From contig JAFYYG010000037.1 in assembly GCA_017557625.1 (NCBI GenBank), forward strand, positions 1 to 64,000: a DNA stretch of 64,000 nt. The letters are read 5' to 3'. The number at the start of each line of letters is the position of its first letter. Within the stretch, counting starts at the first letter, position 1. Positions 44,012 through 53,270 of the stretch are shown piece after piece. The notes under the pieces were generated by a model. It saw only the letters and a program-made list of their open reading frames with translations, searched no databases and had not been told where the DNA came from. The DNA comes from Muribaculaceae bacterium (GTDB lineage Bacteria > Bacteroidota > Bacteroidia > Bacteroidales > Muribaculaceae). The translations under genes were made by a program, and so were the position numbers.

Positions 44012-44698
44012 CTATTCGGTTGTGTTTAATTGATTAATAAACCTATGGCGACTGGCAATGCTGATAGTTGAGCTATCAGACATATCAATTAACCCATTAT
44101 CTTTCAGGAAACTAATGGCGCTAACCAGTGCGGGGCGTCGTGTCCCTAATATTCGGCACAAGTCGCGCTGTCTAAAGGTCATTGTTATGTTTTGTGACTT
44201 TTGCGAAGTGAACGCACTCACAAGCATAACAAGTCGCTCCAGCACTGAGGCGTTGCCCAGGTTGAGGAGTTGGGACTTCCTTACTTGAGAGTTTCTCGAC
44301 AGATAATTCAAAATATTGAAAAGGAAAACATCGTCGGTTCGCAGCATCGCTACATAATCTTGTTTTGCCAGTTGGAGGATTCCGCAGTTATCTATTGCCC
44401 TTACACTAAAAGGATAGCATGTGTCGAGGCCAAAGAGATAATCAGGAGCAATCACCTCGGGTGCTTCAAGTTCATGTGAAATCTTGAACTTCAAAACTTT
44501 GCTCTCATATTCAAGTTTAACACGCCCTGAGACGATAAATCTCACATGGGTACAAACGTCACCACACGACAAGATTTTCTCACCCTTCCTGAACTTAAGA
44601 AAATGGAAAGGCACTTTCTCTACGGTCTCCTGTAAACGCTCCTGACTAACACCTTGAAACAAGGGCAAGTGCAGCAATTTGTCAAAAATGTTTTCCAT
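44012..44698 (-). CDS. Crp/Fnr family transcriptional regulator
   Basis: The 228-residue protein has an N-terminal cyclic-nucleotide-binding-type beta barrel (FRKGEKILSCGDVCTHVRFIVSGRVKL) and a C-terminal winged helix (MTFRQRDLCRILGTRRPALVSAISFLKDNGLI). The N-terminus lacks an Fnr-type cluster of cysteines, so the signal is not an obvious iron-sulfur cluster. Targets are unknown. It is in an operon with the TSCPD gene and just downstream of hisS. Confidence 0.9.
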   Translation of the reverse strand: MENIFDKLLHLPLFQGVSQERLQETVEKVPFHFLKFRKGEKILSCGDVCTHVRFIVSGRVKLEYESKVLKFKISHELEAPEVIAPDYLFGLDTCYPFSVRAIDNCGILQLAKQDYVAMLRTDDVFLFNILNYLSRNSQVRKSQLLNLGNASVLERLVMLVSAFTSQKSQNITMTFRQRDLCRILGTRRPALVSAISFLKDNGLIDMSDSSTISIASRHRFINQLNTTE

Positions 44699-44746
44699 AA
44701 TTATTATCGTGCTATCGAGTAATTGAACATTCGAACAATCAAAATT

Positions 44747-46108
44747 CTATTTCAGCTGCTCTATTGCTTGGTCAACAGTGTAATTATTCTGTTCTCCGGT
44801 TGCCATGTTCTTTATAGCGATAGTTCCTGATGCCATCTCGCTCTCTCCTACCATTGCCACGAAGGGCACGCCTTTTGCGTTGGCGTAGGCCATCTGCTTT
44901 TTCATCTTTGCCGACTCAGGGAATATTTCACAGGATATTCCTGCTGCGCGAAGTTCTGCCATGTGTTGCAAGCAGGCTGAGGCTTCTTTCTCACCGAAGT
45001 TGATGAAAATCACCTTTGTTGTGGCTATTGTATCAGCAGGATAAAGGTCAAGAGTGTTGAGCACATCAAAGATGCGGTCGGCGCCAAAGCTGATGCCCAC
45101 TCCCGATAGTCCATCCATGCCAAAGACACCAGTGAGGTTGTCGTATCGACCACCGCCAGTGATGCTTCCCATCTCCACATCGAGAGCCTTAACCTCGAGT
45201 ATTGTGCCAGTGTAATAGTTCAGTCCGCGAGCCAGTGACACATCAAGCTCCACTTGAGACTTGAGATTCAGCGCAGCTACACTATTGAGTACAAACATCA
45301 TCTCCTCAATGCCTTTCATGCCCGTCTCAGAATTAGCGAGCAGAGACTTGAGAGTAGTGAGTTTCTCGTTGTTGGTGCCACTCATAGTGAGCAACGGCCG
45401 AAGTGTGTCGATTGCGTCTTGCGATAAACCTTTTTCAAGCAACTCGGAATTGACGTTCTCAACACCTATCTTGTCGATTTTGTCAATTGCCACTGTGATA
45501 TCTACAATCTTCTCGGGCGCACCAATTATTTCGGCTATACCAGTCAGTATCTTGCGGTTGTTGAGCTTGATGACGATGTTGATACCAAAGCGTTTGAACA
45601 CCTCATCAATCATTGACACCAGTTCCACCTCATTCAGCAGAGAGTTGCTGCCCACCACATCGGCATCGCATTGGTAGAACTCGCGGTAACGGCCACGCTG
45701 AGGGCGGTCGGCACGCCACACAGGTTGAATCTGGTAACGCTTAAACGGCATCTGCAAGTCGTTGCGGTGTTGAACGACATATCTGGCGAAAGGTACCGTT
45801 AAGTCATATCGCAGACCCTTCTCACTCAATTTGTTAATAAGGTGTATATAATCCTTGTTTGCCAAGAGATCATCGGGTGCGTCTTTCAGATAGTCTCCGC
45901 TATTGAGGACCTTAAACAGCAATTTGTCACCTTCCTCGCCATATTTGCCCATCAATGTGGAGAGGTTCTCCATTGCGGGTGTCTCAATCTGCTGGAAGCC
46001 GTAGAGCAGAAAAACGCTCTTAATTGTGTCAAAAATATAGTTGCGTTTCGCCATTTCAAGTGGCGAGAAGTCTCTTGTTCCTTTGGGAATTGATGGTTTT
46101 TGTGACAT
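44747..46108 (-). CDS. hisS: Histidyl-tRNA synthetase
   Basis: The 453-residue class II synthetase has motif 1 near the N-terminus ([10 protein letters not shown]), motif 2 ([23 protein letters not shown]), the histidine-specific loop [10 protein letters not shown], and motif 3 ([15 protein letters not shown]). A C-terminal anticodon-binding domain follows. It charges tRNA-His. The length is in the normal range. It may be the first gene of a run including the Crp/Fnr and TSCPD genes, with 48 bases between them. Confidence 0.97.
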   Translation of the reverse strand: MSQKPSIPKGTRDFSPLEMAKRNYIFDTIKSVFLLYGFQQIETPAMENLSTLMGKYGEEGDKLLFKVLNSGDYLKDAPDDLLANKDYIHLINKLSEKGLRYDLTVPFARYVVQHRNDLQMPFKRYQIQPVWRADRPQRGRYREFYQCDADVVGSNSLLNEVELVSMIDEVFKRFGINIVIKLNNRKILTGIAEIIGAPEKIVDITVAIDKIDKIGVENVNSELLEKGLSQDAIDTLRPLLTMSGTNNEKLTTLKSLLANSETGMKGIEEMMFVLNSVAALNLKSQVELDVSLARGLNYYTGTILEVKALDVEMGSITGGGRYDNLTGVFGMDGLSGVGISFGADRIFDVLNTLDLYPADTIATTKVIFINFGEKEASACLQHMAELRAAGISCEIFPESAKMKKQMAYANAKGVPFVAMVGESEMASGTIAIKNMATGEQNNYTVDQAIEQLK

Positions 46109-46140
46109 TTTTTGTTATTGAGTTTGTAGATTTTTTAGTT

Positions 46141-46818
46141 TTAATCACGGCTGCGTCCCATGAAAATCATCACATAATACATTAATGTTGCCAGCGAACT
46201 CAAAGCAGCAACGACATAGGTATAGGCTGCTGCGTGAAGGGCATCTTTAGCGTGCTCGGTCTTAATGCCATGGGTGACACCAGAGCTTTCGAGCCAAGCA
46301 ATAGCACGACGGCTCGCATCCACCTCTACGGGCAAAGTGACAAGACTAAACAAGGTGATTAAAGCAAACAGGATAATGCCAACCAGCATTATCATGGGGA
46401 ACACCTCTATTAAGAGAATGCCGGCAAGTAGCACCCAGGTAATCCATTGTGAGGCAAAACTTACTACTGGAACGAGAGCCGAGCGCAACTTGATTGGTGC
46501 GTAGCCCTGAGCGTGCTGCAAAGCGTGACCACACTCGTGGGCTGCCACAGCAGCCGATGCCACACTATTAACCGAGAATACCACATCACTTAGGTTTACG
46601 GTACCGTTGGCTGGGTTGTAATGGTCGGTGAGCTGTCCAGCTACACTTGTCACATTAACATTGCTAATCCCATTGTCATGCAACATCTTTGCTGCCACGT
46701 CACGACCAGTCATGGACACATCGAGTGCTTCTTGAGAATAAATTTTGAACTTGTTCTGCAACGAACGTTGAACTAGAAAGCTGATAACAGCAATTGCTAT
46801 AAAAAGTAGATAAACCAT
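46141..46818 (-). CDS. Membrane zinc metallopeptidase (YugP-like)
   Basis: I place the start at the ATG at 46818 (MVYLLFIAIAVISFLV, 225 residues), the usual beginning of the family; the frame is open a little further. It has an N-terminal membrane helix, the zinc motif HECGH at residues 94-98, and two to three C-terminal membrane segments. Members are integral membrane peptidases of unclear substrate. It lies upstream of hisS on the same strand (32 bases) and is divergent from the lipoprotein gene at 47017. Confidence 0.9.
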   Translation of the reverse strand: MVYLLFIAIAVISFLVQRSLQNKFKIYSQEALDVSMTGRDVAAKMLHDNGISNVNVTSVAGQLTDHYNPANGTVNLSDVVFSVNSVASAAVAAHECGHALQHAQGYAPIKLRSALVPVVSFASQWITWVLLAGILLIEVFPMIMLVGIILFALITLFSLVTLPVEVDASRRAIAWLESSGVTHGIKTEHAKDALHAAAYTYVVAALSSLATLMYYVMIFMGRSRD

Positions 46819-46904
46819 AATAATGTGTTGCTTCTTTTTGATGATATTTTGGCTATTTTTCAGCAAAAATTTCCTTTATAATTTTTTAGTTTTCAAAAAT
46901 TGAT

Positions 46905-46914
46905 GTAAATTTAC
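46905..46914. promoter_or_regulatory. Palindromic GTAAATTTAC, possible shared divergent -7 element
   Basis: The 10-base perfect palindrome reads TAAATTTAC on both strands, one base away from TAnnTTTGC. It lies between the divergent peptidase (46818) and lipoprotein (47017) genes. Functional use is a guess. Confidence 0.3.
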
Positions 46915-47016
46915 ACCGTTTTTTTGAAACAGCAAAATTTTATTGACAAAACATTCATATTTTATTTAATATTCACTATTTTTTTAACATTCACAACTAT
47001 CTAATTTTAACACATT

Positions 47017-47427
47017 ATGAAAAAGTTTTTCTTATTCGCAACTACAATTATTGCACTTGCTTTAGTTTCTTGCGCATGTGGTGATAGTAATAACACTGAG
47101 TCTAATAACAGCACTCCTCCCAATGGTGATCCTAACACCACCACCCCAGAGATGCAAGTTGAGGATCAAGCTGCTGCATCAACCACTGATTCTGTTCCTT
47201 CTATGACTACAGATCAGAACAATGTTGAGAACACTGATGGTGATCAAGCAACTCAAACTACTGATACCAAAACTACTGACAACAAAACTACTGACAACAA
47301 GACTACTGACAACAAGACTACTGACAACAAGACTGTTGACAACAAAACAGTTGACAATAATGCTACTGCCAATAGTAATTCCGACAAAACTGAGAACAAA
47401 CCAGACACAACAACAAAGTCTAATTAA
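47017..47427 (+). CDS. Small lipoprotein with a 5-residue repeat tail (TTDNK)n
   Basis: The 136-residue protein has a lipoprotein signal with Cys19 (ALALVSCACGDS) and a low-complexity Asn/Thr/Asp-rich body. Residues ~80-115 are a five-residue repeat (TTDNK, later TVDNK) encoded by a 15-base tandem repeat at about 47256-47360. No folded domain is apparent, so it may be a surface tether or spacer. It is followed by a terminator and then by a shorter paralogue with the same signal peptide, suggesting tandem duplication. Confidence 0.8.
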   Translation: MKKFFLFATTIIALALVSCACGDSNNTESNNSTPPNGDPNTTTPEMQVEDQAAASTTDSVPSMTTDQNNVENTDGDQATQTTDTKTTDNKTTDNKTTDNKTTDNKTVDNKTVDNNATANSNSDKTENKPDTTTKSN

Positions 47428-47449
47428 TAAATATTTGATATAAGACATT

Positions 47450-47484
47450 AAGGGGGGAGACTCTCACGTGAGTTCTCCCTTATT
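47450..47484 (+). terminator. Terminator of the first small lipoprotein gene
   Basis: AAGGGGGGAGACTC pairs with GAGTTCTCCCTT (small bulge) around TCACGT and is followed by ATTAAT. Confidence 0.75.
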
Positions 47485-47537
47485 AATAAAATATTAATAT
47501 ATAGTTTTTTACAAGCAAATTCAATTTTTTCGCAATT

Positions 47538-47792
47538 ATGAAGAAATTTTTCGTATTATTTGCAGCTGTAGCTGCATTATCACTTGCTTCGTGCAGCAAT
47601 GGTGATGCCTCAAGCACTCCTGACGGTCAATCACAAGCCACTACTGTTGATCCTAATGATGGAACACATAATACAGAAAATACTGTAGATCCAAGTGATC
47701 CCAATCAGAATGTTCCACAGATGCAGACAAGTGATGAGCAGAACAATTCAAATCCGCAAGCCACAAACATTGATCCTAACGCAAATAATTAA
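47538..47792 (+). CDS. Small lipoprotein, paralogue of the preceding gene
   Basis: The 84-residue protein starts MKKFFVLFAAVAALSLASC, close to its neighbour's signal peptide, with lipobox Cys19. The mature part is low-complexity (DPNDGTHNTEN, DPSDPNQN) and lacks the TTDNK repeat. The function is unknown; envelope location is expected. Its terminator (47816-47849) resembles that of the preceding gene in being G-rich on the 5' arm. Confidence 0.8.
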   Translation: MKKFFVLFAAVAALSLASCSNGDASSTPDGQSQATTVDPNDGTHNTENTVDPSDPNQNVPQMQTSDEQNNSNPQATNIDPNANN

Positions 47793-47815
47793 TATTATTT
47801 AAACCACAAAATATT

Positions 47816-47849
47816 AAAGGGGGACACCCAATGAGTGCTCCCCTTTTTT
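47816..47849 (+). terminator. Terminator of the second small lipoprotein gene
   Basis: AAAGGGGGACAC pairs with GTGCTCCCCTTT around CCAATGA and ends in TTTTTT. Confidence 0.85.
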
Positions 47850-47870
47850 ATTTAATGAGGTGAGTGCATT

Positions 47871-49211
47871 ATGAACAAGGACTTTATAACACGGCAATTA
47901 TCAGACAAATTTGACATTTCCTGTCTTAATGATATGCAGAATGTTGTTATTGAGACATGGCAAGTGAGTAAAAATAACATTGTTCTGTACTCCCCTACTG
48001 GCTCAGGGAAAACGCTTGCCTTTACTGTGCCTATTTTGCTTGAAATACAAGAGCGATGTTTTGCCACACAGGTGGTGATTATCGAGCCCACTCGCGAACT
48101 TGTATTACAAACCACCGAAGTCTTGAAGAAACTCGCACCATCAATAAAAGTGACATCTTGCTATGGTGGACACAATTCTCATGACGAGAGGCATTCTCTC
48201 TCACAAATCCCTGTCATTGTTGTGGCAACACCAGGAAGATTGCTTGACCATATAGAGCGTGAGACTCTAATTACCAATACTGTGAGCACGCTGGTTCTTG
48301 ATGAGTTTGACAAGTCATTAGAGTTGGGGTTCGCTGAGGACATGCGCCGCGTCATTTGTTGCTTGTCATCAACAGTACGTATGCTAATGACCTCGGCAAC
48401 AATTATAAAACGTGTGCCAGATTACATTGACATATCCCACTTCATGACCATAAACTTCTTGCAACATGACACTCATTCTCGCATTACCACTTGGCAGGTG
48501 AATTGTGGCGATGAAAATCGTTTGACTTGCTTAATCAACCTAATGATGTCGCTTCCCGATGAAAAGACCATTGTCTTCACTAACACACGCGACACCGCAC
48601 ATTTTGTCTATCGTCAATTAATAAAAGCGGGTATCACCTCTGGACTTTACATCGGCACTCTTGAACAGAGCGAGCGTGAGAAAGTTTTGGCTATGTTCAA
48701 AAATGGCTCTTTACTGGTGCTCGTTTCATCCGACTTGGGTGGACGTGGAATAGACATCAGCGACATCAAACATATCATTCACTATGAACAGCCTTTAACC
48801 CGTGAGATATTCACACACCGCAATGGTCGCACCGCCCGCGTTAATGCCACTGGCGAAGTGTATGTAATTGTTGACCAAGAAGATGTTGCACCCTTCATCA
48901 AAATCGATGGTCAATACAGTCTTGCCAATACCGAAAACCGCAATATGAAACAACCCACTAAAGCCACCATTCGCATTAGTGCCGGCAAAAAAGAGAAGAT
49001 CTCACGAGGTGATATTGTTGGCTATCTTCTCCACAACTGTCACCCACTGGATGCCTGTGAGATTGCTGGCATCGATATATTTGACCATTATACTCTCGTA
49101 GGATTGCCAGTCGATAAAGCAGAAGAGATAGTAAAAACAATTTCACCTTTTAAGCTTAAAAAGCAAAAGGTGAAATCGATGGTTGTTAGCTTTAGGCCTA
49201 AATTTATTTGA
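47871..49211 (+). CDS. DEAD-box RNA helicase with DbpA-type RNA-binding domain
   Basis: The 446-residue protein has motif I PTGSGKT (42-48), Ia PTRELVLQ, Ib TPGRLLD, motif II DEFD (144-147) where DEAD is usual, motif III TSAT, and HRNGRTAR as motif VI. The last ~75 residues fit the DbpA RNA-binding domain (RGDIVGYLLHN, IDIFDHYTLVGLP), which in E. coli targets 23S rRNA helix 92. It is therefore probably a ribosome-assembly helicase. It is convergent with the thioredoxin gene, and the two 3' ends overlap by 8 bases. Confidence 0.92.
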   Translation: MNKDFITRQLSDKFDISCLNDMQNVVIETWQVSKNNIVLYSPTGSGKTLAFTVPILLEIQERCFATQVVIIEPTRELVLQTTEVLKKLAPSIKVTSCYGGHNSHDERHSLSQIPVIVVATPGRLLDHIERETLITNTVSTLVLDEFDKSLELGFAEDMRRVICCLSSTVRMLMTSATIIKRVPDYIDISHFMTINFLQHDTHSRITTWQVNCGDENRLTCLINLMMSLPDEKTIVFTNTRDTAHFVYRQLIKAGITSGLYIGTLEQSEREKVLAMFKNGSLLVLVSSDLGGRGIDISDIKHIIHYEQPLTREIFTHRNGRTARVNATGEVYVIVDQEDVAPFIKIDGQYSLANTENRNMKQPTKATIRISAGKKEKISRGDIVGYLLHNCHPLDACEIAGIDIFDHYTLVGLPVDKAEEIVKTISPFKLKKQKVKSMVVSFRPKFI

Positions 49212-49740
49212 CAGTATGATAGTTTATAAGTTCCCACAATGTCTCATCCATTATTTCGGCATCACATGCTCCTTCCATTCTGTCTATTTCCTCTCCTCTT
49301 GGAGATAGAATGACGAAAGTGGGGACTGCATTGATTCTATATTTCTCGGCCAATGCAGGCTCTTTGTCGATATCAATTTTCTTGAACTCCATATTTTCGC
49401 TGTACTTTTTCTCCATCTCTTCCATAATTGGAGTCATCATTTTGCAAGGCCCACACCAAGTGGCATAGAAGTCGAGAAGGACCAGTTTTTCTGATTTAGG
49501 GTTAGCTCTTTCAGTAGCATTACTTTCGGTAGCATTACTTTTGGTAGCATTACTTTCAGTAGCATCACTTGCGCTTGAAAAATCCTCATCTTCATTCTCA
49601 ATTTTTTTCGATTTCTCAGATTTTTCTTTAGATGATTTTGACTTAGAAGAAGATGAGTCCTTCTTATTATCACAGCTATTGATACCAATTAAGAGAAATA
49701 TACCAATAGCAACACACATAATAAATCTAATTGTTTTCAT
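49204..49740 (-). CDS. Thioredoxin-fold lipoprotein with repeat linker
   Basis: The 178-residue protein has a lipoprotein signal (Cys23 in LIGINSC), a Ser/Lys-rich stretch, and a short repeat TESNATKSNATESNATE at about 60-77. A thioredoxin domain follows with the active site WCGPCK (Cys96 and Cys99) and the cis-Pro region VPTFVI. It is expected to be tethered in the periplasm and to act in thiol exchange. The repeat is encoded by ~4 tandem 15-base units (49509-49572) that could vary in number. It is a likely operon with the TsaC-like gene upstream (17-base gap). Confidence 0.9.
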   Translation of the reverse strand: MKTIRFIMCVAIGIFLLIGINSCDNKKDSSSSKSKSSKEKSEKSKKIENEDEDFSSASDATESNATKSNATESNATERANPKSEKLVLLDFYATWCGPCKMMTPIMEEMEKKYSENMEFKKIDIDKEPALAEKYRINAVPTFVILSPRGEEIDRMEGACDAEIMDETLWELINYHTVK

Positions 49741-49757
49741 TTTTAAATATTTATTGG

Positions 49758-50363
49758 TTAATAACTCAAATCTCCTTTTCCCTGTCTTATAATCTCAGGA
49801 TCGCTGCCTGTGCAATCAACTACAGTAGATGGAATTAGCCCTCCCCTACCGGAATCCACCACGATATCGACTTGAGAACCTAGTGCCTCGGCTATCAACT
49901 CGGGCTCGCAACGGTAGTCGTCGTCTTGCGCAGGCACCGAGGTGGTGAGGATAGGATGACCCAGTTCCTGCTCTATAGCGGTGGCGATTTTGTTCTCAGG
50001 GATTCTTATACCCACCGTGCGGCGGCCTTTAAACGCCTTGGGCAGTTTAGACATAGCAGGAAAGATAAAGGTGAAGGGGCCAGGCAGGTTGTTCTTCATT
50101 AGGCGAAACTGAGTGTTATCAAACTTGGCATACTGCGCCACCTCACTGATGTCGCTGCAGATTATTGATAGATTTGTCTTTGCCGATTTCATTGACTTTA
50201 AAGCGCAGATGCGTTCAATAGCCTGATTGTTAAGAGCGTCACAGCCGATGGCATACACGGTGTCGGTGGGATACACTATAATTCCGCCATCACGCAGCAC
50301 AGCGACAATTTCCTCAATATGCCGGTTATTGATATTGTCCTCTATTATTTGTAATACTTTCAT
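49758..50363 (-). CDS. L-threonylcarbamoyladenylate synthase (Sua5/YciO/YrdC family)
   Basis: The 201-residue protein has the YrdC fold motifs: GGIIVYPTDTVYAIGCDA near residue 30, LPGPFTFIFPA, VGIRIPE, and the C-terminal STVVDCTGSDPEIIRQGKG. It makes threonylcarbamoyl-AMP for t6A tRNA modification, the step before TsaB/TsaD; tsaB is at 60671. The length matches the single-domain TsaC/YciO type. YciO-like paralogues may differ in activity, so I leave the symbol open. Confidence 0.9.
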   Translation of the reverse strand: MKVLQIIEDNINNRHIEEIVAVLRDGGIIVYPTDTVYAIGCDALNNQAIERICALKSMKSAKTNLSIICSDISEVAQYAKFDNTQFRLMKNNLPGPFTFIFPAMSKLPKAFKGRRTVGIRIPENKIATAIEQELGHPILTTSVPAQDDDYRCEPELIAEALGSQVDIVVDSGRGGLIPSTVVDCTGSDPEIIRQGKGDLSY

Positions 50364-50373
50364 AACTTGTATA

Positions 50374-51045
50374 TTAAAATTCAGTTATTATTCTCGTTTC
50401 TATATTGGTGGCTTGTGCATATTTCTCAAGCAGTGATGCAGTCCAATTCAATGTGTCGTCAACGGGCATCTCGGGGGCGAAGGCGTTGATGTTAATTTGT
50501 ACTCGGGTAGTGTCTATGGTGAACTTGGTGCGCTCCTCGTCACTAGTGGGGGTTGCCACTCCGCCCACTGAATCGCGATATACAGGCAAACCCTCAATAT
50601 TGAGATAACCACGACCTATGGCGCAATATTTCTCATCCTTCTCCCCCACTCCCATCGTGAGCGTGTCGCCAACAAGTTTGTCGGCATCAAGTCCGCTGAT
50701 GGCATACCCACTTTTCACCGACACAAGGTTGACAATGTCAATGAGCGAGGTGAGACGATAGAGCCCAAGACCTCGAATAATGCGGCGACACAAAGCCTCG
50801 CTCGACACACGGTAACGGCCTGGATCTTTGCCAAGCGACTTATAGAGCTTGCGGGTGGCGGCGATGGCTGGACGCTGGTTTATCTCTAGCAGTTGATAGG
50901 CCGATGCTATCTTAGCCGCCTCATCCTCAATTTCTTGCCATAGAGCATCAGGAGTGTCGCAATTGACGACATCGGCACTTAGCAGTCCAATCTGGATATG
51001 TGGGCAAACCACCAAAATCCTGGGTTCAATCTTTACATTTATCAT
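50374..51045 (-). CDS. B3/B4 domain protein (phenylalanyl-tRNA synthetase beta-like)
   Basis: The 223-residue protein matches stand-alone B3/B4 tRNA-binding domains: RKLYKSLGKDPGRYRVSSEALCRRI, then LTSLIDIVNLVSVKSGYAISGLD. Such proteins resemble the editing part of PheRS beta and may check or bind amino acids or tRNA; the true role is unknown. It sits 10 bases upstream of the TsaC-like gene and is divergent from the C1 peptidase gene, with a minus-strand -7 box TACTTTTG at 51076-51083. Confidence 0.87.
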   Translation of the reverse strand: MINVKIEPRILVVCPHIQIGLLSADVVNCDTPDALWQEIEDEAAKIASAYQLLEINQRPAIAATRKLYKSLGKDPGRYRVSSEALCRRIIRGLGLYRLTSLIDIVNLVSVKSGYAISGLDADKLVGDTLTMGVGEKDEKYCAIGRGYLNIEGLPVYRDSVGGVATPTSDEERTKFTIDTTRVQININAFAPEMPVDDTLNWTASLLEKYAQATNIETRIITEF

Positions 51046-51075
51046 TTTAGTGAAGAAGATTTCTCATTTTTTCCG

Positions 51076-51083
51076 CAAAAGTA
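51076..51083 (-). promoter_or_regulatory. -7 box TACTTTTG for the B3/B4-tsaC-thioredoxin operon
   Basis: TACTTTTGC on the minus strand lies ~31 bases before the ATG at 51045 and fits TAnnTTTG. Confidence 0.6.
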
Positions 51084-51106
51084 ATACAAAAATCGGTTTT
51101 TTTGTG

Positions 51107-51114
51107 TATTTTTG
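51107..51114 (+). promoter_or_regulatory. -7 box TATTTTTG for the C1 peptidase gene
   Basis: TATTTTTGC fits TAnnTTTG and lies 47 bases before the ATG at 51161. It is separated by ~23 bases from the divergent -7 box at 51076-51083. Confidence 0.6.
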
Positions 51115-51160
51115 CAAAATCATTAACAGAAAATTTTATTCTTTTTTTAATTAATACACA

Positions 51161-52360
51161 ATGAAACATCTTTTTCTTACTTTTATTGCCGCCAGCCTTG
51201 CGCTTGGCGCAATGGCCGACGACAAGGTCGAAAATCCTGACAGCACAGGTTTCCAATTCACCGACGTGAAGGTGATAAAGTCAACACCAGTGAAAGACCA
51301 GAACAAGTCTGGAACATGCTGGTGCTATTCGAGCAACACTTTCTTTGAAAATGAAATCCTACGCAAAACAGGCAAGGAAATCCATCTCAGTGAGGGATTT
51401 GTGGTTTATCATTGCTATCTCGACAAAGCTATCAAGTACATCCGCATGGATGGCACAGTGAACTTCGCCGAGGGCGGTAGCGGACTCGATGTAGGCTATG
51501 TATGGGAGAACTATGGCGCAGTGCCAAATGACGTTTACACCGGCATGACCTATGGTGACAAGAAGTTCAACACCGCCGAGCTCACCAGCACACTCAAAGG
51601 CATGGTTGACGTAGTGAACCAGCGAAAGCTCAAAAAACTCACCCCTGCGTGGATCGACGCTTTCAAGGGCGTGCTCGACGCTTACATGGGCAAGCTTCCC
51701 GAGACTTTCACTTGGGAGGGAAAGACCTACACTCCTAAGAGCTTTGCCGCTTCACTGCCCATCAATCTTGATGACTATGTATCGGTGACTTCGTTCAACC
51801 ATCACCCGTTCTACTCGCAATTCGTTATTGAGGTTGCTGACAACTGGATATGGGAGAAATCATGGAACGTGCCTCTCGACGATCTTTGGGAAATTGCCAA
51901 TAACGCCATCGATAAAGGCTACACCATCGCTTGGGGTGCCGACGTGAGCGAGCGCGGCTTCAAGTGGCGCAAGGGATATGCTGTACTCGTGAAAGAGAAG
52001 AACGAGAACGACCTGAGCGGCACCGACCGTGAGCGTTGGGACTTGATGAGCGACAAAGACCGCGACGAGCAACGCTGGGAGATCAAAGGTCCGGGCAACG
52101 AGGAGACTGTTACCCAGGAATCTCGCCAAATCATGTTTGACAACAAGGAGACGACCGACGACCATGGCATGGTAATCGTGGGCAAGGCTGTTGACCAAGA
52201 CGGAAACAAATATTTCAAGGTGCAGAACAGTTGGGACACCAACCAACTCTATCACGGATTCTTCTATGTGAGCGAAGCATTCTTCAAAGCTAAGACTATA
52301 AACATGGTCATCAACAAAGAGTGCATTCCCGCAAAGATTGCTAAGAAATTAGGCATCTAA
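51161..52360 (+). CDS. C1 family cysteine peptidase (aminopeptidase C / bleomycin hydrolase-like), exported
   Basis: The 399-residue protein has a signal peptide (MKHLFLTFIAASLALGAMA), the catalytic Cys53 in GTCWCYSS with Gln47 before it, the His in DDHGMVIVG and the Asn in VQNSWD. It belongs to the PepC/bleomycin hydrolase group but is shorter than the usual ~440-470 residues and is exported. It probably trims peptides in the periplasm. Monocistronic, with a strong terminator. Confidence 0.93.
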   Translation: MKHLFLTFIAASLALGAMADDKVENPDSTGFQFTDVKVIKSTPVKDQNKSGTCWCYSSNTFFENEILRKTGKEIHLSEGFVVYHCYLDKAIKYIRMDGTVNFAEGGSGLDVGYVWENYGAVPNDVYTGMTYGDKKFNTAELTSTLKGMVDVVNQRKLKKLTPAWIDAFKGVLDAYMGKLPETFTWEGKTYTPKSFAASLPINLDDYVSVTSFNHHPFYSQFVIEVADNWIWEKSWNVPLDDLWEIANNAIDKGYTIAWGADVSERGFKWRKGYAVLVKEKNENDLSGTDRERWDLMSDKDRDEQRWEIKGPGNEETVTQESRQIMFDNKETTDDHGMVIVGKAVDQDGNKYFKVQNSWDTNQLYHGFFYVSEAFFKAKTINMVINKECIPAKIAKKLGI

Positions 52361-52380
52361 ACAAATTTCTTTTGACTAAA

Positions 52381-52422
52381 AATTAGGTTCCAAACCATCA
52401 CATGGCCTGGAACCTATTTTTT
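52381..52422 (+). terminator. C1 peptidase gene terminator
   Basis: AATTAGGTTCCA pairs with TGGAACCTATTTT around ~15 bases and ends in TTTTTTA. Confidence 0.88.
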
Positions 52423-52472
52423 ACTGTAATATAAAGAAGAAAATCAAGCAGCTCAGAGACCAACTGTTTATT

Positions 52473-53264
52473 CTAATATATACGAAATACGTCTGAATCG
52501 TGCCAAGCTGGAAATTTCTCACGAAATCGAGAAAGTTCTGATGGTGATAGTTCAGCCTCGATTATTGGTGACGAACCTCGTTCGCCAAGAATTTTTCCTT
52601 TGAAGTCTATAATAAATGAACCTCCCGTAGCATATTCCAACCCATTAGGATCAATGCCACACCGATTTACCCCGCAAACGAAACACTCGTTTTCAATGGC
52701 ACGTGCCTGGAGCAGTGTTTTCCAGGGATGGAGGCGGACTTTTGGCCAGTTGGCAACTACGATAAGCACATCGTAGGCATTATTGACATTGCGACAGAAC
52801 ACTGGGAAGCGCAAATCATAACAAACTATCAACTTGATATTAAATCCCCTGTAACGCACTATTGCCGATGATTTCTCACCTGCCACATATACATTCTGCT
52901 CGCCCGACATAGTGAAGAGATGCTTTTTGTCGTAAAACATCTCGTCGCCATTTGGCTCAAGAAAGAACCCACGGTTGTAGAGACTAGTGCCATCGGTTGC
53001 AAGGAAGCTACCAGCAAATGCCACATTATAGTAACTTGCTAAATTTTTCAGGTATTTTACGGTCTCGCCTGTGTTTTGTTCAGCGAGTTCACGGGCGCTG
53101 TCATCAACAATAAAGCCAGTTGTGAACAATTCGGGCAGCACAATGATGTCAGTGCCGTTAGAAACTTTCTGGATGTTGCGGCCAAGCTTCTCAAGATTGG
53201 CATATTTGTCGCCCCACTTGATATCATCCTCAATAAGAGCTATTTTCAGGTTCTTGGTAATCAT
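52473..53264 (-). CDS. Nitrilase-superfamily amidohydrolase (omega-amidase YafV-like)
   Basis: The 263-residue protein shows the Glu-Lys-Cys triad: Glu in VLPELFTTGF, Lys in YDKKHLF and Cys in LIVCYDLRFPVF. The closest pattern is the YafV/omega-amidase branch, which repairs deaminated glutamine and glutamate analogues. It lies 6 bases after the acyltransferase gene and is likely co-transcribed with it. Confidence 0.92.
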   Translation of the reverse strand: MITKNLKIALIEDDIKWGDKYANLEKLGRNIQKVSNGTDIIVLPELFTTGFIVDDSARELAEQNTGETVKYLKNLASYYNVAFAGSFLATDGTSLYNRGFFLEPNGDEMFYDKKHLFTMSGEQNVYVAGEKSSAIVRYRGFNIKLIVCYDLRFPVFCRNVNNAYDVLIVVANWPKVRLHPWKTLLQARAIENECFVCGVNRCGIDPNGLEYATGGSFIIDFKGKILGERGSSPIIEAELSPSELSRFREKFPAWHDSDVFRIY

Positions 53265-53270
53265 AGTAGT

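Noticed and set aside
47871-49211. Motif II DEFD in the helicase as a loss-of-function change
   Set aside because: The pattern DExD is still met and motifs I, III and VI are intact, so the enzyme is probably active.
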